NCBI RefSeq assembly: GCF_013343295.1
Contig: NZ_CP049074.1
Location: 1,779,501 to 1,843,500, forward strand
Reading direction: 5' to 3'
From: Metallosphaera tengchongensis
GTDB taxonomy: Archaea > Thermoproteota > Thermoprotei_A > Sulfolobales > Sulfolobaceae
DNA: 64,000 nt
Shown here: positions 26,445-36,481 of the stretch, piece by piece
How the letters are laid out: each line of letters starts with the position of its first letter
Position numbering within the stretch: position 1 is the first letter of the stretch
Notes under the pieces: model-generated
The model's database searches: none
The model's input: the letters and a program-made list of their open reading frames with translations, nothing else
What the model was told of the DNA's origin: nothing
Program-made: the position numbers and the translations under genes

Positions 26445-27742
26445 GGCAGACCACCAACAAGCAGATATATTCCTATGGTAAGGGGTACAAGAGCGGTCAT
26501 GAGAGCTAAGACACTTAGAGATTTACCCTCTTGCCCTTTCCAATTACCCTTGAAGATCATTCTAGAAACGTGATAGTTAACTGAGATAAACGCTAGGGCC
26601 AAGGATAGCAAAGTTACGAAGAATTGAGCAACCATATGGCTCCCAAGAACGTTGTATAGTATCAAGAATTCCCCAAAGAAATTTGCAAAGGGAGGGGCTC
26701 CGGTGACTGCGAGAGATGACATAAGAAGTCCGGCAGAGGTCATAGGAGAGGAGATGAGTCCATACTCGTTGATTTGCTTCGAGCCCACGGTTCTCATTAT
26801 GGCGCCGGAAGCGTAGAATGCGCCAGCCTTGGCGAAGGCGTGAGAGACTAGGAGTATAGCAATTCCCATGGTAGACGAAGTTGATATTCCCAGGATGGCT
26901 ACCCCCATGTTCTCTATGGTTGAGTAGGCGAACATTCTTTTGTAATACCTTTGACCTGCCATCATTAGTGACGCAACTAAGACGGAAATGGTTGCGGTCC
27001 AACTGTAAACTGATTGAAGGGGTGCTATGACGTATATTAAGTGAAGGATGTAAACTGCCACAGGCAGTAGGACTCCAGAGAACATTGCACTTACGGCTGG
27101 AGGAGCTTCGCTGTGAGCGTCAGGGAGCCAGGTGTTAACTGGAAATAACCCAGCTTTCGTCCCAAACCCCATTAGCGCAATAACTGACGCTAAGGCGAAA
27201 AGAGGAGAAGCGTGGGGGTAGAGAATAGACGAGATCTGCAAGGTGTGGAGTCCAAAATAAAGCAGGATCAAAGATATGAAGGCGAAGGTTATTCCAGTGG
27301 ACACTATTATCACATATCTCCAGCCCGCCTCTAGAGCCTCCTGCGTCCCTTCATGAGTGACGAGCAACACTGAGGAGATGGTGGTTGCCTCCAACCCAAC
27401 CCACATGAGCCCTAAGTTGTTCACGATAAGTGTAAAGAACATGGAGGCAGAAAACATGTTCATGAAGTAGAAATAGTTCCTCTCCCTTAACTTGTCCACT
27501 CTCTCGTATATCACGGAGTATACGGTAGAGGAGAAGTAAACACTAGCCACCATAACGAGGAAGTACCATGTGAACCTAGTCACGTAAAGGGTAGGTGTGA
27601 ATACTGGTAGGTCAAAGTATGAGATCAAGGAAAGCGTGAGGGTCAAAACTGACGAGGCTAAACTTGAGTACTTAACTTTCCAAATAAATACGTTACTTAA
27701 GAGCGGGACTATTACCAGCAGGGCTTCAGTTAAACCATTCAA
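26441..27742 (-). CDS. Ehr complex antiporter-like subunit, HyfF/NuoM-like
   Basis: 433 aa, about 13 TM helices, first gene of the operon. Contains MWVGLEATTISSVLL (TM5 Glu of the proton channel), GTKAGLFPVNTWLPDAHSEA (TM7 Lys plus WLPDAHSEAP), SAMFSGVLLPVAVYIL and a second-half Lys in SHAFAKAGAFYASG. These are the proton-translocation residues of NuoL/M/N and HyfF. The ATG at 27742 is preceded within one base by a 25-bp hairpin (27743-27767). The gene seems intact. Confidence 0.9.
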   Translation of the reverse strand: MNGLTEALLVIVPLLSNVFIWKVKYSSLASSVLTLTLSLISYFDLPVFTPTLYVTRFTWYFLVMVASVYFSSTVYSVIYERVDKLRERNYFYFMNMFSASMFFTLIVNNLGLMWVGLEATTISSVLLVTHEGTQEALEAGWRYVIIVSTGITFAFISLILLYFGLHTLQISSILYPHASPLFALASVIALMGFGTKAGLFPVNTWLPDAHSEAPPAVSAMFSGVLLPVAVYILHLIYVIAPLQSVYSWTATISVLVASLMMAGQRYYKRMFAYSTIENMGVAILGISTSSTMGIAILLVSHAFAKAGAFYASGAIMRTVGSKQINEYGLISSPMTSAGLLMSSLAVTGAPPFANFFGEFLILYNVLGSHMVAQFFVTLLSLALAFISVNYHVSRMIFKGNWKGQEGKSLSVLALMTALVPLTIGIYLLVGGLP

Positions 27743-27767
27743 CCTATCTCACCGTTCATGAGATAGG
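27743..27767 (-). other. perfect hairpin abutting the Ehr operon start codon
   Basis: CCTATCTCA-CCGTTCA-TGAGATAGG, a 9-bp perfect inverted repeat with a 7-nt loop. It follows, on the minus strand, a tnpB-tail-like remnant (27768-27865), so it may be the right-end hairpin of a lost element; it now forms the leader of the operon. Confidence 0.65.
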
Positions 27768-27865
27768 CGTCATCAGCCCTCACACATCCGGCGGTTTGGA
27801 CCCGAAGTCCAGGGGGACGCCATCCCCTACTCCTGTAGGAGCGACTCTCTTACAGAACATGGTCT
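27768..27865 (-). pseudogene. possible tnpB C-terminal tail remnant of another family
   Basis: Minus-strand frame RVAPTGVGDGVPLDFGSKPP followed by DV and a stop resembles the Pro/Gly-rich tails after the zinc ribbon of archaeal TnpB proteins. Short, so the assignment rests mainly on its context next to hairpins at 27743 and 27944. Confidence 0.4.
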
Positions 27866-27943
27866 TAAAAAACTAACGGCTAGGGCCCTGTTAACTCGCA
27901 TTCACCAGTATCTTGTTCCGCGGAGATATCCCTGTGTTATCTG

Positions 27944-27995
27944 TCTGACCTCCTCCCCGCCCTAAAAGGCGAAATTTGCCGTTCTATTATCATAT
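27944..27995 (-). repeat. dispersed TnpB-type hairpin repeat, good copy
   Basis: Minus strand: GATAATAGAACGGCAAATTT then CGCCTTTTAGGGCGGGGAGG and AGGTCAGAC. Near-consensus hairpin. It lies between the VapBC promoter and the Ehr operon. Confidence 0.8.
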
Positions 27996-28093
27996 AGAAG
28001 GGTAAACCTAACCCTCTATGGGGGTCATTTGGGTACGTGGAGTATAACTTACAGTGCAGTTAAACTTAAATTATAGTTAAACTAACCCTACAT

Positions 28094-28333
28094 ATGGAAG
28101 TGAAGGTATACAAGAAAGGAATAGTTGTGTTACCATTGAGCGTCAGGGAGAGGATCAACATAAGGGAGGGATCCAGGTTGGAGGTGGAAATAGTTGATAA
28201 CGCCATAGTCCTCAGACCAAAGTCTACTCTACTTGAGGCTTTCGGTGTTGATGATAAGGAAACTGGGAAGAGGCTAGTTAAGGAATTGGAAGAAGATAGG
28301 AGAGTTGAAATTGAAAAAGAGAGTAGTTATTGA
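28094..28333 (+). CDS. vapB: AbrB/SpoVT-type antitoxin of a VapBC pair
   Basis: 79 aa. N-terminal swapped-hairpin domain: MEVKVYKKGIVVLPLSVRER then GSRLEVEIVDNAIVLRPK, as in archaeal AbrB-like VapB; the C-terminal helix (residues 50-79, acidic and basic) would bind the toxin. TATA-like TTAAATTATAG is about 26 bp upstream. VapB binds its toxin and represses the operon in this family. It overlaps vapC by 29 bp or slightly less. Confidence 0.87.
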   Translation: MEVKVYKKGIVVLPLSVRERINIREGSRLEVEIVDNAIVLRPKSTLLEAFGVDDKETGKRLVKELEEDRRVEIEKESSY

Positions 28334-28724
28334 CACTGGTTTCTTTTTCATCTATTTTTCTGGTTTAAACGATAGGGCAAAGGAGCTGATGATAGAAATC
28401 TATAACGGAAGTTCGTTGGCCATGACTACTGACCTCAACTTAACTGAATTTTTCTACAATTATTCAAAAATAAAAGGGGCAGAGGCCAGTAAGGTAAAGA
28501 CTTCATTGATATTGGGTTCGCCCATCAAAGTAGTTCCAACCGATAAGGATTTGGCCTTGAGGGCTGGCCAACTAAAGGTTCAAAGCAGTTTCCTTTCCAT
28601 TGTAGACTGCTATGTAATATCCTTAGCTGAAAGGGAGGGTGCAAAGATCTATACGACTGACTCCGGAATCAAGAAGGTGTACGCAAACACCGTTTTGTTG
28701 TTGGAGGATAGCGAGCCACGGTAA
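28305..28724 (+). CDS. vapC: PIN-domain ribonuclease toxin of a VapBC pair
   Basis: 139 aa PIN domain. Acidic metal-binding residues visible: D10 in VVIDTGFFF, E in LNLTEFFYNY, D in SIVDCYVISLAE and D in YTTDSGIKK. TTG start at 28305, or TTG 28311. Presumed Mg-dependent RNase kept silent by the upstream VapB; Sulfolobales carry many such pairs, some linked to heat stress. Confidence 0.88.
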   Translation: MKLKKRVVIDTGFFFIYFSGLNDRAKELMIEIYNGSSLAMTTDLNLTEFFYNYSKIKGAEASKVKTSLILGSPIKVVPTDKDLALRAGQLKVQSSFLSIVDCYVISLAEREGAKIYTTDSGIKKVYANTVLLLEDSEPR

Positions 28725-28783
28725 ACTTCCCCAGGGATGCCAATAGGAATAGGGTCTAAATACCTCTACAGAAGATTATACCT

Positions 28784-29680
28784 ATGATAATCTCATTAGA
28801 GAAACTTCCTGAGGAATGTGGTTCTATACTTAGAGAGTTCGAGGTTAGGGACTCTGATGTGGAGCCTTACCTTCAAGATGCCGAAGTTCTCATGACGTGG
28901 CCTAGTAAGGCAGCGAGCTTTATCTCAAAAATGCCTAAACTAAGGGTGATCCAGACCTTCTCTGCTGGTGTCGATGACCTTCCCTTCCAGTACCTCAATG
29001 GTGTAACTGTACTATCCAACGCAGGCGCGTACTCAACTTCAGTGGCTGAACATGCGTGGGCTCTAGCCCTCTCCTTGGCAAAGGGGGTCAATTCCAAGAG
29101 GAGGGGCTCGACTTACTCTGTGACAGGTAGAGTAGCCTTGATCGTAGGTGCTGGGGGTATAGGGTCGGAGATTGCTAGGATTGCGATGCGGGGTTTTTCC
29201 ATGAAGGTAATAGGTATCTCCAGGTCATTCAGGAGACCGGAGTTCTTCGACGAGAGGTTGACTCCAGACCAACTGCCAAGAGTCATATCGAATGCAGATT
29301 TCGTCTTTGTCTCTCTTCCATTAAACAGATATACGAGGGGTATCTTGAACTATGAGGTTCTAAAGGCCATGAAGGAGTATACCATACTGGTGAATGTAGG
29401 TAGAGCTGAGACCATAGTGGAGGAGGACATCTTTAGGCTCCTCAAAGAGAGGGACGACCTTAGGTTCGGTACTGACGTATTTTGGAGAAAGGAAGGTAAG
29501 GAGAACTTCGAAAGTCCTCTTTGGTCACTACCGAACTTCGCCGGAACACTTCACACTGCAGGAGCTTCAGCTAGTGGGGAGACATTAAGGCAAGCTATGA
29601 TAAGCGCGTGCAAAAACCTAGCTACGTACTTGAGGGAGGGAAAATCGGATAACTTGGTAAAGTTGGAGGACTACCTTTGA
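28784..29680 (+). CDS. D-2-hydroxyacid dehydrogenase (glyoxylate/phosphoglycerate dehydrogenase type)
   Basis: 298 aa, slightly shorter than the usual 310-330. NAD-binding GAGGIGSE at residues 122-129, catalytic Arg in NVGRAETI, Glu in the following EEDIFRLL region, and catalytic His in LHTAGASAS. PFQYLNGVTVLSNAGAYS matches the substrate-loop. It reduces a 2-keto acid to the D-hydroxy acid or runs in reverse; exact substrate unknown. Own promoter region in the 60 bp after vapC. Confidence 0.87.
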   Translation: MIISLEKLPEECGSILREFEVRDSDVEPYLQDAEVLMTWPSKAASFISKMPKLRVIQTFSAGVDDLPFQYLNGVTVLSNAGAYSTSVAEHAWALALSLAKGVNSKRRGSTYSVTGRVALIVGAGGIGSEIARIAMRGFSMKVIGISRSFRRPEFFDERLTPDQLPRVISNADFVFVSLPLNRYTRGILNYEVLKAMKEYTILVNVGRAETIVEEDIFRLLKERDDLRFGTDVFWRKEGKENFESPLWSLPNFAGTLHTAGASASGETLRQAMISACKNLATYLREGKSDNLVKLEDYL

Positions 29681-29908
29681 CGATTTTAGGGTCTGGTCAG
29701 CCAAGTGAGGGATCGTCTACACCCCGTTTAAGCTTTTTGTGTCTGTCCAAGCTGATGAAACAAGGGATGGTTTCGTACATGACTACTTGGGGGAAGTTGG
29801 ACTCCATCTCATAATCCGGGAGGGTTTGAGGAAATAACGTGAAGATGGATCTGAACTCCGTACCAATGGGGAGTCCACTGAGCCAGATTTTTGGCTTGTT
29901 CCCCTCAA

Positions 29909-29960
29909 TTAATAAAAAGAACGGTGAACCTCGTCCTTTGGGGAAAGGAGGAGGTCAGAC
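29909..29960 (+). repeat. dispersed TnpB-type hairpin repeat, good copy
   Basis: AATTAATAAAAAGAACGGTG then AACCTCGTCCTTTGGGGAAA and GGAGGAGGTCAGAC. Lies in the 420-bp gap (29681-30103) before the MFS-marR operon; the rest of that gap has no gene. Confidence 0.75.
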
Positions 29961-30073
29961 AAGCGTGCATAGGACCTCAACCCAGTCGGAAGTTCCTAAA
30001 CACTACTTTTTTCTTAATCCCAACCGTCGAAGACGTGGAGAGAAAAGTGATCAGAAACTTGTCCTAGCGAAAG

Positions 30074-30092
30074 ATTAAATAACTAATAGTTA
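30074..30092 (+). promoter_or_regulatory. TATA box with overlapping palindrome: likely MarR operator
   Basis: ATTAAAT (TATA-like, about 27 bp before the ATG at 30104) runs into TAACTA-A-TAGTTA (30080-30092), a perfect 6-bp inverted repeat between TATA box and start site. A repressor bound here would block the promoter. The MarR protein encoded at the end of this operon is the natural candidate. Confidence 0.6.
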
Positions 30093-30103
30093 GATCATTA
30101 ATT

Positions 30104-31792
30104 ATGCAATACAAATGGGTAGCACTCAGTAACACGACCCTAGGAGTTCTAATGGCTACAATTAACGGTACCATCACCATAATTTCCTTGCCTGCAATAT
30201 TTAGAGGAATTGGGATCAACCCATTAGCCCCTACTTCCTTCCAGTACCTCCTTTGGATACTTCTAGGTTACAATGTGGTGACAGCTTCCCTCCTACTATC
30301 CTTCGGCAGGCTCTCAGACATATACGGTAGGGTTAGGTTATACAACCTTGGCTTTGTTATCTTTACGGTTGGTTCTATACTTCTCTCCATGACCTTCGGA
30401 ACAGGGGACGTAGCAGCCCTCCAATTGGTGTTGTTCAGGATAATCCAGGGGATAGGGGGAGCTTTCCTTATGGCTAACAGTGCAGCAATACTAACTGACG
30501 TGTTCCCCTTAAACGAGAGGGGGAGGGCACTCGGAATAAACCAGGTAGCAGCCCTGGCAGGATCTTTAATAGGGTTGATCCTAGGGGGCATCCTCTCAGT
30601 CATAGACTGGAGGTACGTCTTTCTGGTTAACGTGCCAGTGGGTGTGTTCGGAACGCTTTGGAGTTACCTTAAGTTGAAGGAGACCAGTCAGAGAGTCGGC
30701 GAAGGAATAGACCTGGTAGGCAACGTGGTCTACGCGTTGGGTTTAACCCTAGTGTTGATAGGAGTGACTTACGCCCTTATGCCCTACGGAAACTCGGAGA
30801 CCGGGTGGGGTAACCCCTCAGTCCTAGCCTCCCTAATTTCTGGGTTAGCACTTTTGGCTTCTTTCCCATACATCGAGACCAAGGTCAGGTACCCCATGTT
30901 TAGGATGGAGCTCTTTAAGATAAGGCTGTTCACTGCGGCTAACTTTGCCGGTTTCCTCAGATCCGTAGGCTACGGTGGACTCATGATCATGATAGTTATC
31001 TTTCTCCAGGGTATATGGCTACCTCTCCACGGTTATTCCTTCTCCTCCACTCCATTCTGGGCTGGGATATACACTATACCCCTTATGCTGGGCTTTGTGT
31101 CTGCAGGTCCAGTAAGCGGATGGCTATCGGACAAGTTCGGCTCTAGGGGGTTAGCCACGGCCGGGATGCTGATCGTTGGAGCGGGGTTTTTAGCGCTTTC
31201 TACCTTACCCTATGACTTCAGTTACCCTGTCTTCGGTTCAATTATCTTTATGATAGGGGTCGGGAACGGAATGTTTGCGTCCCCTAACACCTCATCGATA
31301 ATGAGTAGCGTTCCTGCGAAGCACAGGGGGGCTGCGTCAGGGATGAGGTCCACCCTCCAGAACACCGGACAGACGGTCAGCATAGCCATCTTTTTTACCA
31401 TTGTTATTCTATCATTGAGCAGCTCGTTGGGACCTTCCATTTCTAACGCCTTAGTGCAGGCAGGAGCGCCACAACTGGCGTCCTATGTGTCAAGGGTTCC
31501 TGTTACAGGTGCGTTATTCGCCGCTTTCCTGGGGTACGATCCAGTTAAAACCATCCTGACGTCCCTTCCACCCTCTGTGGTCTCCCAAATACCCTCATCT
31601 GTAATCCAATTGATAGAGCAGAGGACCTGGTTCCCTCAGGCGATTGCACCTAGCTTCATGTCAGCAATGAGGGAGGCCTTCTACTTCGGGGCCTTGCTAT
31701 CCTTCATAGCAGCAGTGACTTCCGCCATGAGGGGCAAAACTAAAATATTGGAGGAGGTTGTTCAATATGATGCAGAGAAAAAGAGAAATTGA
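30104..31792 (+). CDS. MFS drug/proton antiporter, DHA2 (EmrB/QacA) family, MarR-linked
   Basis: 562 aa, 14 TM helices. Motif D1-like [20 protein letters not shown] in TM1 (Asp replaced by Asn compared with the paralogue at 4334), [18 protein letters not shown] (motif A), [17 protein letters not shown] (motif B), [13 protein letters not shown], and a large extracytoplasmic loop near residues 440-515. It is followed by an overlapping MarR-family gene, a standard arrangement for inducible multidrug efflux. Leaderless from the palindromic promoter. Confidence 0.9.
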   Translation: MQYKWVALSNTTLGVLMATINGTITIISLPAIFRGIGINPLAPTSFQYLLWILLGYNVVTASLLLSFGRLSDIYGRVRLYNLGFVIFTVGSILLSMTFGTGDVAALQLVLFRIIQGIGGAFLMANSAAILTDVFPLNERGRALGINQVAALAGSLIGLILGGILSVIDWRYVFLVNVPVGVFGTLWSYLKLKETSQRVGEGIDLVGNVVYALGLTLVLIGVTYALMPYGNSETGWGNPSVLASLISGLALLASFPYIETKVRYPMFRMELFKIRLFTAANFAGFLRSVGYGGLMIMIVIFLQGIWLPLHGYSFSSTPFWAGIYTIPLMLGFVSAGPVSGWLSDKFGSRGLATAGMLIVGAGFLALSTLPYDFSYPVFGSIIFMIGVGNGMFASPNTSSIMSSVPAKHRGAASGMRSTLQNTGQTVSIAIFFTIVILSLSSSLGPSISNALVQAGAPQLASYVSRVPVTGALFAAFLGYDPVKTILTSLPPSVVSQIPSSVIQLIEQRTWFPQAIAPSFMSAMREAFYFGALLSFIAAVTSAMRGKTKILEEVVQYDAEKKRN

Positions 31793-32213
31793 GGTCTTAA
31801 TTAGGATCTCCAGAATCTACAGGGCCATGAAGAGGGAGTTCAACAGGAGGCTAGAGTCCCACGGCATGACGTACGTTGACTTTCTCATACTCATGAGCGT
31901 AAAGGAGTCCCCTAAGTCCATGGTGTATCTTGCCCGTGACGTCCTAATGACGCAGGCAGGGGTCACTGCAGCGGTCGATAGGCTAGAGGAGAGGGGGTTC
32001 GTTAGGAGGGAAAGGGACAGGCAGGACAGAAGGATAATAAATATAACCATCACAGAGGAGGGAGTGAAGGCCACGGAGGAGGCCATTAAAATCTACGAGG
32101 AGATGGCTGAGGAGCTTCTTAGGGACATGAGCCAAGAGGAGAAGACTAAACTCATAGACCTCTTAGACGTCCTTTACGAGAAGATAAACAAGGAGGAAAA
32201 AGCAGTGGAGTGA
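31767..32213 (+). CDS. MarR-family transcriptional regulator
   Basis: About 148 aa from the ATG at 31767, overlapping the end of the transporter gene; a TTG at 31758 would add three residues. Winged helix: [40 protein letters not shown] (recognition helix), [20 protein letters not shown] (wing, with the DxRxxxxxxT pattern of MarR). Long dimerising helices at both ends. Expected to repress its own operon until a toxic compound binds it. Confidence 0.9.
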   Translation: MMQRKREIEVLIRISRIYRAMKREFNRRLESHGMTYVDFLILMSVKESPKSMVYLARDVLMTQAGVTAAVDRLEERGFVRRERDRQDRRIINITITEEGVKATEEAIKIYEEMAEELLRDMSQEEKTKLIDLLDVLYEKINKEEKAVE

Positions 32214-32271
32214 GCCTTAACCTGATTTCATAGGATCGCAGTGTGCGCAGTATGTCAGCCCTCCTACTCCT

Positions 32272-33807
32272 TTATGAGGTCTCAGCCTTACCGTAACCTC
32301 CACCCCCTGGAGTCTCCAACACGACCTCCTCTCCAGGCCTTAGGGTTATTGAGAACTTACTGGGCATTTCCTCTCCTGACACAGTCACCCTAGCCGGTTT
32401 ACCCCTTTCACCGCCGTTAAGTCCCCAGGGACCTACCTTGAACCTGTCAGCAATTACGGAGAGCTTTGTCTCATGGAGTACCCTAAATCCCCTCACTATA
32501 CCATCACCTCCTCTGTACTTTCCCATCCCTCCACTCCCCTCCCTTATCTTGTAACTGGTGAAGAGTAAGGGAAATTGCCTCTCTGCGACCTCTATGGGAG
32601 TGTTCATGGTGTTGGTCATGTTAACCTGTACAGCATCCTCCCCTTTTCCGTTGGGTCTTCCCCCATTACCTCCTCCCACCGTCTCATAATACGACCATAA
32701 CTTTCCGTCCACTTCTCCTCCCATCATTACGTTCATCATAGTACCACTGGAAGCCGCCGGAACCCTCTCTGGCAATACCTTTGATAAAGCCAGGAAGACC
32801 ACATCAGCTATCCTCTGAGAGGTCTCCACGTTTCCTGCCCCGACTGCAGACGGTCTCTTTGGGTTTACAAGGGAGCCCACAGGGGCTGACACCTCGACAT
32901 TTCTGTAAAAACCTTCGTTTGTCTCAACGTCACCGATTAAGGTCCTGACAGCGAAAGTCACTGAGGAATAAGTAACCCCGAGGACAGCGTTAAGAGGGCC
33001 CTTAATCTGTTGGGAAGTACCATGGAAGTCAGCCTTAACCTTCTCGCCTACCTCCACAGTAACTCTAATTTTAAGGAAGTCCTCCCACTCTAGGTAGTCC
33101 TCAGCTTCGAAGGCACCCTTAGTCCATCTCCCTATCTCCTTTTTTGTAATGATATCTGAATGTTCTATCCCTCTCTTCCATCCCTCTTCTACCCTTTCCG
33201 CCCCATATTTCTCCAATAACTCTTGTACCCTAGCAATCCCCAGTCTGTTGGACGCAACCTGAGCTTTGAGGTCTCCTAATGAGTAATGAGGTACCTTAAA
33301 GTTTTCCTCGATGAGATCCAGGACGTCCCTATTTAACTCCCCTCTTTTCACGAACTTTAAGGGGGGTATTATCACGCCCTCCTCGTACAGAGTTGAGGCA
33401 TTGGGGTTTAAACTGCCTGGAAGCGGACCTCCAACATCTACGTGGTGTGCCTTATTCACCACGTATCCTATCAATCTCCCTCTGAAGATTGGGGAAAGCA
33501 ACCCTACGTCGTTGAGATGTGTCCCTGAAATGTAGGGGTCGTTGAAAATCACTGAGTCACCCTGCTCCAACTCCACCCCCTCTTTGTCCAAGTAGTTCAG
33601 GACGTTCCTAACTCCAATCCTAAAGGAGCCAAGGTGCACCGGTATGTGCTCTGCCTGGGCCACAATTTCCCCATCCCGGTTGACTAAAGCGCAACTGTGG
33701 TCCATTCTCTCCCTAATGTTAGGGGAGAATGCGCTTCTCTTCAATGCTATCCCCATTTCCTCCGCTATGAATACCGTGGCCTTGTTCAATATCTCCCATC
33801 GCGTCAC
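32272..33807 (-). CDS. hyuB: hydantoinase/oxoprolinase B subunit (HyuB family)
   Basis: 511 aa, GTG start directly after the hyuA stop. Family features: [20 protein letters not shown] near residue 32, [49 protein letters not shown] and a C-terminal [10 protein letters not shown]. With HyuA it forms an ATP-dependent N-methylhydantoinase/5-oxoprolinase or acetone-carboxylase-like enzyme. No gamma-type small subunit is present, so a hydantoin or oxoproline-type amide is more likely than acetone. Confidence 0.9.
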   Translation of the reverse strand: MTRWEILNKATVFIAEEMGIALKRSAFSPNIRERMDHSCALVNRDGEIVAQAEHIPVHLGSFRIGVRNVLNYLDKEGVELEQGDSVIFNDPYISGTHLNDVGLLSPIFRGRLIGYVVNKAHHVDVGGPLPGSLNPNASTLYEEGVIIPPLKFVKRGELNRDVLDLIEENFKVPHYSLGDLKAQVASNRLGIARVQELLEKYGAERVEEGWKRGIEHSDIITKKEIGRWTKGAFEAEDYLEWEDFLKIRVTVEVGEKVKADFHGTSQQIKGPLNAVLGVTYSSVTFAVRTLIGDVETNEGFYRNVEVSAPVGSLVNPKRPSAVGAGNVETSQRIADVVFLALSKVLPERVPAASSGTMMNVMMGGEVDGKLWSYYETVGGGNGGRPNGKGEDAVQVNMTNTMNTPIEVAERQFPLLFTSYKIREGSGGMGKYRGGDGIVRGFRVLHETKLSVIADRFKVGPWGLNGGERGKPARVTVSGEEMPSKFSITLRPGEEVVLETPGGGGYGKAETS

Positions 33808-33808
33808 T

Positions 33809-35758
33809 TCACTCCTCCTCCAAGATTAGAGATCCGGTCTCGTGAACCCTAGCCTTCCATCCATCCTTTACTATCACCGTTGAACTATATTCCTCAAGGA
33901 TAGCAGGTCCTTCCACTACATAACCTACCGGTAACTGTTCCCTTTTCATAACCCTCACATTCACCCAGTTTTCTAGGAACGCTTCCCTCCACTTTACCTC
34001 AGGGGTACCTGATCTAGGTGGGGAGGGGAGAGATAGTGGCAACCCTGGGGATATGGCAAAGCTCCTTATGGTCACTACCTCGATAGGTCTATCCATTACG
34101 AAACCGTAAACTGAGTTATGGACTCTTTGGAACTCCTCCTCCACCTTTTCGGGGTCGTTAACAGGTATAGTAAGTTCCCACCCTTGGCCCTCATATCTCA
34201 CTTCAGCGTATCTCAAGAAGTTGGACGCATCCGGGTGTTTGCTCTTTAGGTTTCTCTCCAGTTCTTCGAAACCTCTCTCCAAGTCCTTTGGGTAGGACAT
34301 GGAGGCCTCAAATTTTCGGTCAGCGAAGAGCATACCCAGAGCGCTGAACAGGCCCGGGAACGGTGGGATAACGACCCTAGTGATCCCAATCTCCTCAGCT
34401 AGATCAACTGCGAACTGGGGTCCTGCACCCCCGAAGGCAAAGAGAGTGAACCCGGAAGGATCGTGACCCCTTTCCACAGTAACTAGTCTGATTGCCCTGG
34501 CCATCTCAAGGGTAGCCAAGGAGACCGATTCCACGGAGACCTCAACTGGATCCCCCAGCTCTCTTAATCCCCTTAGGGAGAGGTTTGGATCTAACTTAAG
34601 GTCTCCAGAGATGACATCGGGTATCCTACCCAAGACTAGGTTGGCGTCCGTGAGGGTCGGCCTATCGCCCCCCTTACCGTAACACATTGGGCCTGGGTCT
34701 GCACCTGAACTAAGGGGACCTACCCTCAAACCCCCTCCCTCATCCCTCCAAATCACAGTCCCTCCGCCTGCAGATACCTCAGCTAAATCAACGAATGGAA
34801 ACTTCACAGGATACCCTGTCCCCTTAACTAACCTCCCGTGATGTGTCCTGCCGCCCACCTCGTAGTCCTGGGTCACCTCCACACGATAATCAAAAATGGT
34901 TCCAGCCTTGGCTGTAGTACCTCCCATATCGAAACCTATCGAGTTGGGAATGCCCATGATCCTGGATAAGATGGAAGTTCCTATAATTCCAGCTGCTGGC
35001 CCGGACTCAATAATTTGAACGGGTCTCTCCACGGTTTCGTTCACGTCTATGAGACCCCCTGAACTTGCCATGACGTAAATGGTCGGATTTCCAAACTGTC
35101 TCAAACCCTCTTCAAGGGACGTTAGGTACCTCCTAATTACGGGCATCAACAATGAGTTCAAAACTGTAGTCGAGGTTCTCTCGTACTCCCTTGGAATTGG
35201 GCATACCTCGTAGGAGGTAGACACGTATTGGAAGTACTTCAGGGAAATCTCCTTCGCTCTCCTCTCGTGGGAGGGATTCAGATAGGAGTGCAGGAAGGAT
35301 ATGGCTATGACGGACGCTCCCCTCTCCTTAGCAGCCTTGAGGCCCTCCTCCACGGTGAGCTCGGACATGGGGGTCAGTACATCCCCAGAGGCTGAGATCC
35401 TCTCCTCGATTTCGAACCTCATGTCCCTAGGTACAAGCGGGACTGGTTTTCTAAAGAAAAGGTTGTAAAGCTCAGGTCTAGTCTGCCTCCCTATTTCTAT
35501 TACATCTCTGAAGCCCTTGGTGGTCAGAAGTGCGACTTTAGGCAGGTTCAATCTCATTTGCCCCAGAATGGCGTTGGTAGCTAAGGTAGTGGCGTGGACG
35601 AGGTACCTAACCCCTTTGAAACTTGCTAAACCCTGAATTACGCCAACCTCTGGGTTCTCCGGAGTAGTCGGACCCTTATACGTGAAGAAATTGCCTCTTT
35701 CGTCTACGCCTACTATATCTGTAAATGTGCCACCAACGTCTACGGAGACGGTTAACAT
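33809..35758 (-). CDS. hyuA: hydantoinase/oxoprolinase A subunit (HyuA family, ATP-binding)
   Basis: 649 aa. N-terminal [18 protein letters not shown] (phosphate-binding, ASKHA-like), [25 protein letters not shown] followed by [12 protein letters not shown] (second phosphate loop), and a large central [15 protein letters not shown]. Complete compared with the 650-700 aa norm. It is the first gene of the hyuAB operon. The region 35775-35790 has a T-rich TATA-like element about 27 bp upstream of the ATG. Likely cleaves a cyclic amide using ATP. Confidence 0.9.
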   Translation of the reverse strand: MLTVSVDVGGTFTDIVGVDERGNFFTYKGPTTPENPEVGVIQGLASFKGVRYLVHATTLATNAILGQMRLNLPKVALLTTKGFRDVIEIGRQTRPELYNLFFRKPVPLVPRDMRFEIEERISASGDVLTPMSELTVEEGLKAAKERGASVIAISFLHSYLNPSHERRAKEISLKYFQYVSTSYEVCPIPREYERTSTTVLNSLLMPVIRRYLTSLEEGLRQFGNPTIYVMASSGGLIDVNETVERPVQIIESGPAAGIIGTSILSRIMGIPNSIGFDMGGTTAKAGTIFDYRVEVTQDYEVGGRTHHGRLVKGTGYPVKFPFVDLAEVSAGGGTVIWRDEGGGLRVGPLSSGADPGPMCYGKGGDRPTLTDANLVLGRIPDVISGDLKLDPNLSLRGLRELGDPVEVSVESVSLATLEMARAIRLVTVERGHDPSGFTLFAFGGAGPQFAVDLAEEIGITRVVIPPFPGLFSALGMLFADRKFEASMSYPKDLERGFEELERNLKSKHPDASNFLRYAEVRYEGQGWELTIPVNDPEKVEEEFQRVHNSVYGFVMDRPIEVVTIRSFAISPGLPLSLPSPPRSGTPEVKWREAFLENWVNVRVMKREQLPVGYVVEGPAILEEYSSTVIVKDGWKARVHETGSLILEEE

Positions 35759-36135
35759 TACACAATTTACAAACGTGACCTAAAAAACGTTGGGTATTGA
35801 GTAGACGGTGAACTGTAGGACTAGGGAGAGACGTCTACTGAATATTCTATCCTAATTCCAGTCCGGTTTGCCATTGGAGAATCAGGTTTCATTAACTGTA
35901 AGCCATTACGTGGGCCTTCGTGTTTCTACCACATAGAGGTAACCCCTAATACTTAAGGATCGCATCAATTATCTAATCGCCTAAGGGATAAATCGCGGCT
36001 AAGTCTTTAGCCTCGTTTAACTGGTATTAACCAAGAAGCCTATTTTCACTGAGACTCAAAACAATACGTCATGGAGACCTAGAATGGTCATCAATGGACG
36101 AAATCTTTTTACTCCATTATTCCCACCTTTCACAT
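35759..36135. other. intergenic region with two divergent promoters
   Basis: No gene. The left end carries the hyuA promoter; TTTTTA near 36108 lies 26-28 bp upstream of ATG 36136. Nothing identifiable between 35820 and 36060. Confidence 0.4.
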
Positions 36136-36387
36136 ATGAGCGTGGAGGAGATCTACAACAAATTAAGGAATGATAGGGAGTTCATAGAGAAGCTAGCTGA
36201 GGCGTTGGCTGACAAGGTAGTTGTCCAGAGACTGGAGGAACTAAGCTTAAAGGTGGAGAAGCTGGCACAAGAGCAGATAAAGCTCGGGGAGGAGTTTAAT
36301 CAAAAGTTCGATAAGCTCAACTCTGAGGTCATCGGGCTAAATCAAAAGTTCGATAAGCTCAACGAGAAGGTAGGGAAGAACAACTAA
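36136..36387 (+). CDS. short coiled-coil protein, probably truncated relative of a DUF3782/nuclease-type family
   Basis: 83 aa from ATG 36136 (a longer reading begins at 36094, but the TATA spacing and the family-like start MSVEEIYNKLRNDREFIEKL favour this one). An N-terminal helical module is followed by heptads and a repeated NQKFDKLN (twice). Larger archaeal proteins with this N-terminus carry a PD-(D/E)xK nuclease-like domain after the coiled coil; here the protein stops after the repeat, so it looks like the stump of one or a stand-alone oligomeriser. Confidence 0.55.
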   Translation: MSVEEIYNKLRNDREFIEKLAEALADKVVVQRLEELSLKVEKLAQEQIKLGEEFNQKFDKLNSEVIGLNQKFDKLNEKVGKNN

Positions 36388-36423
36388 CCTAACTCCCGTA
36401 AAGGGGAGTAACGCTTTATACCT

Positions 36424-36460
36424 CAGTGGAACCTTTTTTAGGGCAGGGAGGAGGTCAGAT
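36424..36460 (+). repeat. dispersed TnpB-type hairpin repeat, partial copy
   Basis: CAGTGGAACCTTTTTTAGGG then CAGGGAGGAGGTCAGAT. The 5' arm of the hairpin is eroded. Lies between two convergent genes. Confidence 0.65.
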
Positions 36461-36481
36461 ACGTTGCGCATGGGAGAAACG

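Noticed and set aside
29839-30078. 79-aa plus-strand ORF before the efflux operon
   Set aside because: It runs straight through the dispersed hairpin repeat and has no recognisable protein features.
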